12,855 nucleotides of DNA, taken from positions 1-12,855 of the forward strand of contig CAVOEV010000127.1 of the NCBI GenBank assembly GCA_963694825.1, written 5' to 3'. Made by a program: the position numbers and the translations under genes. The notes under the pieces were generated by a model. It was not told the origin of the DNA, did no database searches, and saw nothing but the letters and a program-made list of their open reading frames with translations. The stretch's first letter is position 1. Each line of letters begins with the position of its first letter. Origin of the DNA: UBA8437 sp963694825. Lineage in GTDB: Bacteria > Planctomycetota > Planctomycetia > Planctomycetales > Planctomycetaceae. Positions 1 to 6,892 of this stretch are shown here, in pieces.

Positions 1-20
1 CGGCGTAGCGGAGCGGTGCG

Positions 21-80
21 GGGTGATGCGGGGTGATGCGGGGTGATGCGGGGTGATGCGGGGTGATGCGGGGTGATGCG
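21..80. repeat. 10-bp tandem repeat, six copies
   Basis: Six perfect consecutive copies of GGGTGATGCG, with a degenerate seventh copy just before (11-20). The unit length is not a multiple of three, so its TGA falls in all three + frames and blocks read-through in any frame. The core resembles the repeats at 8630-8689 and 11896-11939. There are no unique spacers, so this is a minisatellite and not a CRISPR array. Its function is unknown; slipped-strand expansion is the likely origin. Confidence 0.95.
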
Positions 81-110
81 TCGATTCGGTGCCGGGGTGT
101 GTAATTCGAG

Positions 111-120
111 AGTCCGGACT
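111..120. other. 10-bp perfect palindrome upstream of the sugar operon
   Basis: AGTCCGGACT is a perfect palindrome lying about 100 bp before the UDP-xylose synthase start. It could be half of an operator, or chance. The rest of the non-coding stretch 81-220 shows no other clear element apart from a weak promoter candidate. Confidence 0.25.
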
Positions 121-136
121 AGCGTCGTGTTGCGTA

Positions 137-166
137 TTGCCTCGCCAGTGGACTTTGCCCTACAGT
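137..166 (+). promoter_or_regulatory. weak sigma-70-like promoter candidate for the nucleotide-sugar operon
   Basis: TTGCCT (137-142) and TACAGT (161-166) are separated by 18 bp. Each box matches the consensus at 4 of 6 positions. A transcript would start near 173 and give a leader of about 48 nt before the ATG at 221. The match is weak, and the operon may also be read from upstream of the window. Confidence 0.25.
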
Positions 167-220
167 CGCATTTCACTCGTTTTGTCTCGTCCTGTTGTCG
201 TTTCGAGAGACACCCGCACG

Positions 221-1180
221 ATGGCCGCGATTCTCGTCACCGGTGGCGCCGGATTCCTGGGCAGCCATCTTTGTGACCGGTTGATCGAGCGAGGTGACGA
301 CGTGACCTGCGTCGACAACTTCTTCACCGGTCACGAGGCGAACATTGCCGGTTTGATCGATCATCCAAGGTTCAACCTGGTCCGCCACGACATCGTGCAG
401 CCGTTGTACGTGGACGCCGAGCAGGTCTACAACCTGGCCTGTCCGGCGTCGCCGGTGGCTTACCAGTTCAACCCGATCAAGACGATCAAGACGTCGACGG
501 TCGGCATGGTCAACGTGTTGGGCCTGGCCAAACGCTGCCAGGCTCGATTGCTGCACACGTCGACATCCGAGATTTATGGAGACCCCCAGGTGCATCCTCA
601 GACCGAGGACTACTGGGGCCACGTGAATCCACTGGGTCCTCGCAGTTGCTACGACGAGGGGAAGCGAGTGGCCGAGTCGTTGTGCATGAACTATCACGTC
701 GAGCACGGTCTGGAGATTCGCATTGTGAGGATCTTCAACACCTACGGGCCGCGGATGGATCCTCACGACGGTCGAGTCGTTTCGAACTTCATCCGCCAGG
801 CGTTGGCGGGCGAACCACTGACTCTCTACGGCGACGGGTCTCAGACTCGATCCTTCTGCTACGTCGACGACCTGGTCGACGGGCTGATACGGATGATGGA
901 TTGCGAAGAGATCGGGCCGGTCAATTTGGGAAATCCGTCGGAGGTGACGATTGGCGAGACGGCCGAGACGATCATCAGGCTGACGGGTTCGGATTCTCAG
1001 ATCGTGCATGTGGAGTTGCCCGAGGACGATCCGAAGCGGCGTTGCCCGGACATCACGCGTGCGGTGGGATGGTTGAACTGGGAGCCGACGACCGACCTGG
1101 AGACGGGGTTGGGGCGTACGATCGAGTCGTTCCGCGAATCGGCCGAGGCGTCTGATGCTGGAGCGGAGGTCGAGTCATGA
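221..1180 (+). CDS. uxs: UDP-glucuronate decarboxylase (UDP-xylose synthase)
   Basis: A cytoplasmic extended SDR enzyme that would convert UDP-glucuronate to UDP-xylose with tightly bound NAD+, feeding surface polysaccharide synthesis. The 319-aa product opens with the Rossmann fingerprint GGAGFLG (residues 8-14). It then shows the segment NLACPASPVAYQ typical of this family, a TSTSEIYGDP active-site stretch, and the catalytic pair Y144xxxK148 in YDEGKR. RIFNTYGPRM and the DGSQTRSFCYVDD region follow, both standard for bacterial UXS. Length and motif order match the family. The reading frame stays open back to 89, but I chose the ATG at 221 because the protein then begins directly at the first beta strand (MAAILVTGG); a weak purine stretch GAGAGA (205-210) lies upstream. 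The stop overlaps the next gene by ATGA, implying translational coupling. Confidence 0.93.
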   Translation: MAAILVTGGAGFLGSHLCDRLIERGDDVTCVDNFFTGHEANIAGLIDHPRFNLVRHDIVQPLYVDAEQVYNLACPASPVAYQFNPIKTIKTSTVGMVNVLGLAKRCQARLLHTSTSEIYGDPQVHPQTEDYWGHVNPLGPRSCYDEGKRVAESLCMNYHVEHGLEIRIVRIFNTYGPRMDPHDGRVVSNFIRQALAGEPLTLYGDGSQTRSFCYVDDLVDGLIRMMDCEEIGPVNLGNPSEVTIGETAETIIRLTGSDSQIVHVELPEDDPKRRCPDITRAVGWLNWEPTTDLETGLGRTIESFRESAEASDAGAEVES

Positions 1181-2211
1181 GTCGCGTGCTGGTAACCGGG
1201 GCGGCCGGTTTCATTGGCAGCCACCTGGCAGGTCGGTTGTTGGATCGAGGTGACGAGGTGGTCGGGGTCGACAATCTCAACGCTTATTACGACGTCCGGT
1301 TGAAGGAAGACCGTCTGAGTCGTCTCGAGTCGCGTGAGGGGTTTTGTTTTCATCGCATGGATGTGGCCGATCGCACGGCGATGGAGAGGGTGTTTGGCGA
1401 GTCGGGAGCCGAACGAGTGGTCCACCTGGCGGCTCAGGCCGGTGTCAGGTATTCGATCGAAAATCCTCATGCCTACGTCGACAGCAACCTGGTCGGGTTT
1501 GTCAACGTGTTGGAGGGATGTCGTCACAACGGCATCGAGCACCTGGCGTACGCGTCGTCGAGTTCGGTGTACGGTTCCAACCGTTCGGTTCCCTTCTCAG
1601 TGCATGACAACGTCGACCACCCGATCAGTCTTTACGCGGCGACGAAGAAGGCCAACGAACTGATGGCTCATACCTACAGCCATCTGTACGGCTTGCCGAC
1701 GACGGGGTTGAGGTTTTTCACGGTTTACGGTCCGTGGGGTCGACCGGACATGGCGTTGTACCTGTTCACCGAAGCGATCCTGGCCGGGCGTCCGATCAAC
1801 GTGTTCAACAACGGTCAGATGCGTCGCGACTTCACTTATATCGACGACATTGTCGAGGGAGTGATCCGCGTGCTGGATCGACCGGCGGCTGCTGATGCGG
1901 CGTGGGATGCTGCGGCCCCAGACCCAGCCGGTTCGAGTGCTCCGTACCGCGTCTACAACATCGGCAACAACGAGCCGGTCGAGTTGATGTACATGATCGA
2001 GACGATCGAGAGTTGCCTGGGTGTGAAGGCGTTGAAGAACATGATGCCGATGCAGCCGGGCGACGTGCCAGAGACTCATGCGGACATTGACGACCTGGAG
2101 CGAGACACGGGGTTCCGGCCGAGCACTTCGATCGAGGATGGTGTGAGTCGGTTCGTGGAGTGGTATCGCGAGTACTATGGTAGACGGGCGAGCGAGGAGG
2201 ATGGGTCATGA
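1177..2211 (+). CDS. UDP-glucuronate 4-epimerase (NAD-dependent SDR epimerase)
   Basis: An extended SDR epimerase of the LpsL/CapI type, expected to interconvert UDP-glucuronate and UDP-galacturonate. The 344-aa protein has GAAGFIG (residues 8-14) for NAD+ binding, a VDNLNAYYDVRLKEDRL stretch diagnostic of this subfamily, and HLAAQAGVRYSIENP. The SSSVYG active-site serine region, catalytic Y153xxxK157 (YAATKK) and FFTVYGPWGRPDMAL follow. That set separates it from GalE-type UDP-glucose epimerases. It uses the same substrate as the preceding decarboxylase, so the two genes form a branch point at UDP-glucuronate. Both ends overlap neighbours by ATGA (1177-1180 and 2208-2211). An alanine/proline-rich insert at about residues 228-248 is unusual but sits in a variable loop. 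The exact substrate is inferred from the family. Confidence 0.9.
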   Translation: MSRVLVTGAAGFIGSHLAGRLLDRGDEVVGVDNLNAYYDVRLKEDRLSRLESREGFCFHRMDVADRTAMERVFGESGAERVVHLAAQAGVRYSIENPHAYVDSNLVGFVNVLEGCRHNGIEHLAYASSSSVYGSNRSVPFSVHDNVDHPISLYAATKKANELMAHTYSHLYGLPTTGLRFFTVYGPWGRPDMALYLFTEAILAGRPINVFNNGQMRRDFTYIDDIVEGVIRVLDRPAAADAAWDAAAPDPAGSSAPYRVYNIGNNEPVELMYMIETIESCLGVKALKNMMPMQPGDVPETHADIDDLERDTGFRPSTSIEDGVSRFVEWYREYYGRRASEEDGS

Positions 2212-3086
2212 ATGAACCGGTCGTGCGCAAGGGGATCATCCTGGCCGGTGGGGCCGGGTCGAGGCTGTTTCCGGCGACTCGAGTCGTCAGCAAGCAGCTG
2301 CTGCCGGTCTATGACAAGCCGATGATCTACTACCCGTTGGCGACTCTGATGCTGGCCGGGCTCCGGGAGGTGTTGGTGATCAGCACGCCCGAGGACTTGC
2401 CTCGCTTCGAGACCCTGCTGGGTGACGGAAGTCAGTGGGGGATCGAGATGACCTACGCCGAGCAGGCTCAGCCACGGGGTTTGGCCGAGGCGTTTTTGAT
2501 TGGAGAGCAGTTTCTGGCGGGTGGTCCGAGTTGCCTGGTGTTGGGGGACAACATTTTTTACGGCCAGAACCTTGGCAGGAATCTGCAGAGTGCGGCCGAT
2601 CGTGGTGATGGGGCGAGTGTCTTTGCCTATCACGTTCGAGACCCGAAGCGATACGGAGTCGTCACGTTGGACGATTCGGGACGGGCGACGAGTATCGAAG
2701 AAAAGCCCGAACAGCCTCGGTCGAACTATGCCGTGACCGGATTGTATTTCTACGACGAGCAGGTGGTCGAGATCGCCCGGCAGTTGCAACCTTCGGAGCG
2801 TGGCGAACTGGAGATCACCGACGTCAACCGGGTGTACCTGGAACGCGGCGAACTGCAGGTCGAAGTTCTCGGACGTGGCACCGCGTGGCTGGACACCGGG
2901 ACGCACGAGACTTTGCTCGAGGCCGGGATGTTTGTCAGCATGCTCGAATCGCGGCAGGGGTTGAAGATTGCGTGTATCGAGGAGATTGCCTGGCGGATGG
3001 GGTGGATCGACTCGGAGCAGCTCAGACGACTCGCCGAACCGATGGCCGGGAACGGGTACGGGCAGTACCTGTTGTCATTGGAATAA
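2208..3086 (+). CDS. rfbA: glucose-1-phosphate thymidylyltransferase (dTDP-glucose synthase)
   Basis: A cytoplasmic nucleotidyltransferase joining dTTP and glucose-1-phosphate to make dTDP-glucose, the first step to dTDP-rhamnose and related deoxysugars. The 292-aa protein has the nucleotide-binding loop GGAGSRL (residues 14-20; Ser replaces the usual Thr), then SKQLLPVYDKPMIYYPL. LGDNIFYG carries metal-binding D114, and EEKP lies at 164-167. VTGLYFYD, LEITDVN and LGRGTAWLDTGTHE follow, and the C-terminal RQGLKIACIEEIAWRMGWI region is the RmlA signature. Length is typical. The start ATG overlaps the previous stop (ATGA), and a GAGGAGG sequence (2194-2200) lies about 7 nt upstream as a strong ribosome binding site. 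rmlB, rmlC and rmlD are not in the window. Confidence 0.95.
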   Translation: MNEPVVRKGIILAGGAGSRLFPATRVVSKQLLPVYDKPMIYYPLATLMLAGLREVLVISTPEDLPRFETLLGDGSQWGIEMTYAEQAQPRGLAEAFLIGEQFLAGGPSCLVLGDNIFYGQNLGRNLQSAADRGDGASVFAYHVRDPKRYGVVTLDDSGRATSIEEKPEQPRSNYAVTGLYFYDEQVVEIARQLQPSERGELEITDVNRVYLERGELQVEVLGRGTAWLDTGTHETLLEAGMFVSMLESRQGLKIACIEEIAWRMGWIDSEQLRRLAEPMAGNGYGQYLLSLE

Positions 3087-3119
3087 CCGTTACAACCGGT
3101 GTTCCGGCTGTGGGCTTTC

Positions 3120-3136
3120 AAGCGGTTGTCCGCTTT
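3120..3136 (+). terminator. weak terminator-like hairpin after rfbA
   Basis: AAGCGG (3120-3125) and CCGCTT (3130-3135) form a perfect 6-bp stem around a TTGT loop. Only three T residues follow, so it is a poor intrinsic terminator, but it is the only stem-loop found in the 168-bp gap after rfbA. No convincing promoter was seen in 3137-3254. Confidence 0.3.
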
Positions 3137-3254
3137 GGACCGATAACTCGAACCAGACCGATCCTGCTACGCGGTAGTTCGGTGTTTGTTGGAGCCGGGT
3201 TTCCGATCAGCAGGAGACTCGGGCGGAAACTGGTGATTGGGAGAGGGTAGTTCG

Positions 3255-4169
3255 ATGAAACTCCAAGCGATTGTACTGCCGCTGGTTCTGGTTGTGATCG
3301 GGTTCTCGACGACTCAGGCAGGCCTGTTCGACAGTTTCAATGCGAGCGTATTGGATCGTCTGGGTCTTCGTCGTGCCGAGAAATCGGCGGTGGCCGAGTG
3401 CGAGCCGACATCGAAGTCGGTTTCGGATTGCGACACGAAGAAGCGATTGCGTGAAGTGATCAAGCAGCCGTGCGAGCCGACGTTGCACACATACCAGCGC
3501 CAGACGGCCCGGCCATTGCCCACGGGTTCTCGCGAATGTGCCAAGCCTCCCAAGCCGATTGCCGAGTGTGAGACGTCCGAGGAGGTTGCTGCGGTGGTTG
3601 CTGCGGTGGCTCGGCGGAAAGCGACTGTTTCGATTGCCCGATTGATTTTCCGGTCACAGACGAGTTGTTACGCTCATGACCGACGTGTTGCGATCCATCG
3701 TCTGGGCGATAGCCACGATTGTTCTCAAAACCCGGAAATCCTGGTCGCCTTCATTTATGCACTCAACGATGCCGACGAATCGGTGCGAGCCAAGGCGGCC
3801 GACGAGATTGGTGACCAGATTGGCCAGCATCCCGACTGTGCGGTCCCGGAAGTGGTTGCCGCGTTGAAGGTGGCGTTGGGCGACTGCGACAAGTCTGTCC
3901 GTCGCGAAGTGCGTCAGGCGTTGGATGCGTGTCGGATCGACGTGGTCCGGGTCCGAGACGGCGACTGTGCTCGCCCTGCCGAGAAGTGCGTCCCGAAGAC
4001 GCGAGCGGTTTCGAAGAAGCCCGCTTACGAGAAGCCCGCTTACGAGAAGCCCGCCGAGGGCAGTGCGAAGATCGAGAAGGTGGGGGCGGCGGTTGCGGAG
4101 TCCAAGCAGACGATTGTGGAGAAGAGTGGGGTGCCGCGATTGGTGGAGTATGTGAAATCGCTGAAGTAA
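3255..4169 (+). CDS. exported cysteine-rich HEAT-repeat protein, function unknown
   Basis: A 304-aa protein with a clear Sec signal peptide at residues 1-22 (MKLQAIVLPLVLVVIGFSTTQA, cleavage before GLF). The mature part contains about 12 spaced cysteines, mostly in Asp/Glu-Cys contexts. A central helical block (about residues 159-226) contains two HEAT-like units, each with a D-x-S/E-V-R turn (DESVRAKAADEIG and DKSVRREVRQAL). A basic tail follows, with the KPAYE repeat. I chose the ATG at 3255 over the in-frame TTG at 3237 because it starts the signal peptide and GAGAGGG (3241-3247) gives a good ribosome binding site. Secreted HEAT-repeat proteins of this style are common in planctomycetes, where they are usually of unknown role. 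It could be an envelope or cell-surface scaffold. It probably forms its own transcription unit between the sugar and flagellar blocks. Confidence 0.75.
   Translation: MKLQAIVLPLVLVVIGFSTTQAGLFDSFNASVLDRLGLRRAEKSAVAECEPTSKSVSDCDTKKRLREVIKQPCEPTLHTYQRQTARPLPTGSRECAKPPKPIAECETSEEVAAVVAAVARRKATVSIARLIFRSQTSCYAHDRRVAIHRLGDSHDCSQNPEILVAFIYALNDADESVRAKAADEIGDQIGQHPDCAVPEVVAALKVALGDCDKSVRREVRQALDACRIDVVRVRDGDCARPAEKCVPKTRAVSKKPAYEKPAYEKPAEGSAKIEKVGAAVAESKQTIVEKSGVPRLVEYVKSLK
4017..4058 (+). repeat. 15-bp in-frame repeat coding KPAYE
   Basis: AAGCCCGCTTACGAG occurs twice in tandem (4017-4031, 4032-4046), followed by a partial third unit ending GCCGAG. It codes for KPAYE-KPAYE-KPAE near the C-terminus of the HEAT-repeat protein. 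Because the unit is in frame, copy-number change would only lengthen the tail. Confidence 0.9.
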
Positions 4170-4231
4170 CCGAAGGTGACACCATCGTTGCAGAAGCTGT
4201 TTCCGTCGCGTTGAGGGGATTGGAACCCGGG

Positions 4232-4261
4232 TTGACAGTGGCCAGAGCAACGGGCTATCAC
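4232..4261 (+). promoter_or_regulatory. sigma-70-type promoter candidate for the flagellar cluster
   Basis: A perfect -35 box TTGACA (4232-4237) is followed after 18 bp by TATCAC (4256-4261), a 4/6 match to the -10 consensus. It lies in the 206-bp gap between the HEAT-repeat gene and fliF::fliG, so transcription would start near 4268 and give a leader of about 108 nt. This is the best promoter-like sequence before the flagellar genes. No intrinsic terminator was found between the HEAT gene and this point. Confidence 0.5.
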
Positions 4262-4310
4262 TCCCGCCTTGCCTCACTCTCTACCGGCTCTCCCCTTCGC
4301 ACCACTCACA
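4261..4310 (+). other. C-rich, G-poor untranslated leader of fliF::fliG
   Basis: By hand count this 50-nt stretch has 27 C and 5 G, against the G-rich coding strand around it. It would be unstructured in RNA and resembles a Rho-loading region. It lies just downstream of the promoter candidate. Regulatory function is inferred only. Confidence 0.35.
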
Positions 4311-4328
4311 GACTCGGTCACCGGCTTC

Positions 4329-4356
4329 GGTCCGCAGCGCGGAACCCGTAGCGGGT
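4329..4356 (+). promoter_or_regulatory. two adjacent small hairpins before the fliF::fliG start
   Basis: TCCGC-AGC-GCGGA (4331-4343) forms a perfect 5-bp stem, extendable by two G-C pairs past a bulge. ACCCG-TAG-CGGGT (4344-4356) forms a second 5-bp stem. The extended first hairpin and the second share bases 4345-4346, so they could compete. They end 19 nt before the ATG at 4376 and could affect ribosome access. Confidence 0.3.
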
Positions 4357-4375
4357 GGTTCGGCGTGGATGTCAA

Positions 4376-6154
4376 ATGGACACCGATCGTCTCGACCCGG
4401 CTTCATACGGTCTCAGCCGACGGGTACAGGGTTTGACGACGGGGCATTGGACGATCGTGGTGGTATTGGCTCTGTTGGCGGTCATAGGCGGCTGGGCCTG
4501 GACCTCGTTGCCCGCCGATGATTCGGATCCGTGGATCACTCTGCGCGTGTCTGGACCGGCCGACGGGTCGGATTCCGAGCGATCTGTTGCCCGGGATCCG
4601 CGAGCGATTGCTGGAGCGTTGGACGCTGCGGGGCTGGATGGATACCGATTCGAGGGCGACAGTTTGCGGGTGCGAGCGAGTCAGGTCGAGCGGACGTTGG
4701 CGACGCTGGAACGAACTGCGGCGCCCGAGGACACCTGGACGGCTCGATGGGAAGACCAGATGAGTCGCCTGGGGGCGTTCTCGACAGCGGCTCAGCACGA
4801 GCAGGCTCGAGAAATCGCATTGCGTAAGGAGATCCGGCAGTTGTTGACGGCAGTGCCCGAGATTGCCGAGGTGCAGGTTTTGCTGGCCCGCTCGCGTGCT
4901 CGACACAGTTTTGGTTCTCAGCGGCACCGCGTCACAGCGACCATCGGCATCAAGCCGCGGCCGGGAATTCAGTTGACTGACGACCAGATCGAAACGCTCA
5001 GGCAGGTTGTCGCCGGCGGAGTCCCCGATCTGGTGTCCGACGACGTGGTCATTTTCGACCAGTCGGCTCTAACCAATTCCTCATTGCCAGTCTCGTCTCG
5101 GACGGCACCTGACGAAAAAACGGTTCAACGCGGTCAGCAGCCCGATGTGTCGTCCGTCGATACGGCGAGCAGTGAACCGCAAGAGATTTCGATCCCGGCG
5201 TGGTTAATGCCGTTGCTGGTCGGCTCGAGCCTGGTCGGGCTGGTGCTGATCGTCACGTTGCTGCGACGGCGAGCTGATGTGCCTGCGAGGCTACCTGGTG
5301 ATGAGATTGTTCCGGCGTGGGTCGATGACATGTCGGAGCGGATGGAGGTGGGTGAGGACCTGTCGGAGTCCATCTACACCGAAACCGAACATTCGGCTGT
5401 CGACGAGTTGGCAGACGACGAGTCGTCGGATTCGTTGCCGGATGCGATCGAGACGTCGGGCGACGTGGTCGGCGAGGCAGCTGAAGTTGTGGCAGCCGAA
5501 GCCGGCGGTCGGTTGGCGTTTCTGACCAACGCCCAGCCGTCGCTGCTGGCCGGTTGGTTGACTGACGAGCATCCCCAGGTCGCCGCGGTGATCGTTTCGG
5601 AATTGCCCGAGGGTTTTGGTGTTGAGGTTTTGAGTTGTTTATCGGCCGAGTTGCGAGCGGACTTGGAGTCTCGGTTGTCTGGCGGTGTCGAGGTGCACGA
5701 GGACGTGCTGGTCGATTTGGCCGAAACGCTGAAGGACCGGTGGCGGGACGCGGAATCGCGGCTGTTGCATGACACGTTGGCACGTCACGAGACGCGATCG
5801 ACGGCACCGACTGGCGGGTGGTCCAACAGCGAGTTGGCTTTGTTGCAGGCTGTCGAGGGGATCCTGGCTCGATTCGACGACCTGATCGGCGTGGAATCTT
5901 CGATCATTCGTGCGGTGTACGACCTGGTCGGACCTCACCCATTCCGCCAGGCCCTGTCGGGTTCGGACATCGAGATCCGTCGTGCCGTTCTCAACCGGTT
6001 GACTCCACTGGCTCGCATGGAACTGGCACGTCAGATCGAGCAGCAGGACCCGGTCCGGCTGGGCGACATCAAGCGATCGCAACACGAGATTCTGAAGCAC
6101 ACCCGCCGTTTGCTGGCTGCTGCCGATCCGAGTTGGTTGGCCGAGGGGGCCTGA
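4376..6154 (+). CDS. fliF-fliG: FliF-FliG fusion: short MS-ring protein joined to FliG middle and C-terminal domains
   Basis: A 592-aa protein spanning the MS-ring and rotor switch. TM1 lies at about 26-43. A short RBM1-like region follows (about 52-115), then RBM2 (about 140-240; ALRKEIRQLLTAVPEIAEVQVLLA to LVSDDVVIFDQS, the YscJ/FliF core). A 30-35-aa linker leads to TM2 at about 275-297. The roughly 200-aa RBM3/beta-collar of ordinary FliF is absent, as in SctJ. After TM2 comes an acidic linker (about 300-375). Next is a FliG middle domain with its EHPQ motif at 398-401, and then a FliG C-terminal domain with RFDDL, ALSG and PVRL (559-562). FliG-N and the FliF tail that normally binds it are both missing, as a covalent fusion would allow. 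An in-frame GTG at 4355 is an alternative start; the ribosome binding site is weak for both. fliH follows after 3 nt. The domain calls rest on motif reading. Confidence 0.82.
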   Translation: MDTDRLDPASYGLSRRVQGLTTGHWTIVVVLALLAVIGGWAWTSLPADDSDPWITLRVSGPADGSDSERSVARDPRAIAGALDAAGLDGYRFEGDSLRVRASQVERTLATLERTAAPEDTWTARWEDQMSRLGAFSTAAQHEQAREIALRKEIRQLLTAVPEIAEVQVLLARSRARHSFGSQRHRVTATIGIKPRPGIQLTDDQIETLRQVVAGGVPDLVSDDVVIFDQSALTNSSLPVSSRTAPDEKTVQRGQQPDVSSVDTASSEPQEISIPAWLMPLLVGSSLVGLVLIVTLLRRRADVPARLPGDEIVPAWVDDMSERMEVGEDLSESIYTETEHSAVDELADDESSDSLPDAIETSGDVVGEAAEVVAAEAGGRLAFLTNAQPSLLAGWLTDEHPQVAAVIVSELPEGFGVEVLSCLSAELRADLESRLSGGVEVHEDVLVDLAETLKDRWRDAESRLLHDTLARHETRSTAPTGGWSNSELALLQAVEGILARFDDLIGVESSIIRAVYDLVGPHPFRQALSGSDIEIRRAVLNRLTPLARMELARQIEQQDPVRLGDIKRSQHEILKHTRRLLAAADPSWLAEGA

Positions 6155-6157
6155 TTG

Positions 6158-6892
6158 ATGATGGGATCTCACGGCGAGACTGGCCGATTGTTGAAGGTGG
6201 ACGAGTTGCCCGAGTTGGTTGCGTCGGCGGATGCGGCCGGGCGGGTTTACCGATTCCAGGATCTCCGCGAGAAGCACGAGCGGATGATATCGGATGCTGG
6301 TCACGAAGCAGAAACCGTGCTCGAAGCGGCACGTGTCGAGGCTCGGTCGATCCGGGAGCAGGCCTTCGAGACGGCTCGCAAGGACGGCTGGGACAGTGCC
6401 GAGGACGACATGGAGACTCGGGTCCAGGAACGGGCTTTGCGGTTGGTAGACAAGCAGATTGGCGAGCAGATTGGGGTGCTCCGCAACGCGGCCACGCAGA
6501 TGGGCGATTCGGCAGAAACGACATTGGAGTGGTGGCAGAACACCACGATCCGGCTGGCGATCGCGATTGCCGGCAAGCTGTTGAGACGTCAGTTGGAGTC
6601 GAATCCCGAGTCAGTTGCCGAGATGGTGTCTGCGGCGTTACAGCTTTCCGCCGGCAGTCGTCGAGTTGAAGTCCGGTTGCATCCCGGCGACCTGGAGTTG
6701 TTGACTGGCGACCAGGCTTTGGCGACCAGTTCGGGTCTATCGGACCTCTGTGACGACCTGTTTGTGGCCGACTCGAGTCTCGAGCCGGGCGATTGCCAGG
6801 TACGAACGACCGACGGTCAGGTTGATGCGCGGCTCGAGACACTGCTTGGCCGGATCGCAACGGAACTGCTCGACAGGGACGAGGCGGCATGA
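6158..6892 (+). CDS. fliH: FliH, regulator of the flagellar export ATPase
   Basis: A 244-aa cytoplasmic protein expected to dimerise, bind FliI and link the ATPase to the C-ring through FliN. Residues about 30-115 are charged, Ala/Glu/Arg-rich helix (EAETVLEAARVEARSIREQA), as in FliH and V-ATPase E/G stalks. The C-terminal part has RRVEVRLHPGDLELL and ends EPGDCQVRTTDGQVDARLETLLGRI, matching the family's pattern of a Gly/Asp turn followed by T-x-x-G-x-VDA. GAGGGGG (6143-6149) supports the ATG at 6158 (the next ATG is 6161). The gene lies 3 nt after fliF::fliG, and its stop overlaps the fliI start (ATGA). Sequence divergence is normal for FliH, and position confirms identity. Confidence 0.85.
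   Translation: MMGSHGETGRLLKVDELPELVASADAAGRVYRFQDLREKHERMISDAGHEAETVLEAARVEARSIREQAFETARKDGWDSAEDDMETRVQERALRLVDKQIGEQIGVLRNAATQMGDSAETTLEWWQNTTIRLAIAIAGKLLRRQLESNPESVAEMVSAALQLSAGSRRVEVRLHPGDLELLTGDQALATSSGLSDLCDDLFVADSSLEPGDCQVRTTDGQVDARLETLLGRIATELLDRDEAA

Noticed and set aside
21..80. CRISPR-like array
   Set aside because: Units are only 10 bp and contiguous, with no unique spacers; it is a simple tandem repeat.
89..220. N-terminal extension of the UDP-xylose synthase
   Set aside because: The frame is open to 89, but the extra 44 residues have no family match and the protein should begin at MAAILVTGG.
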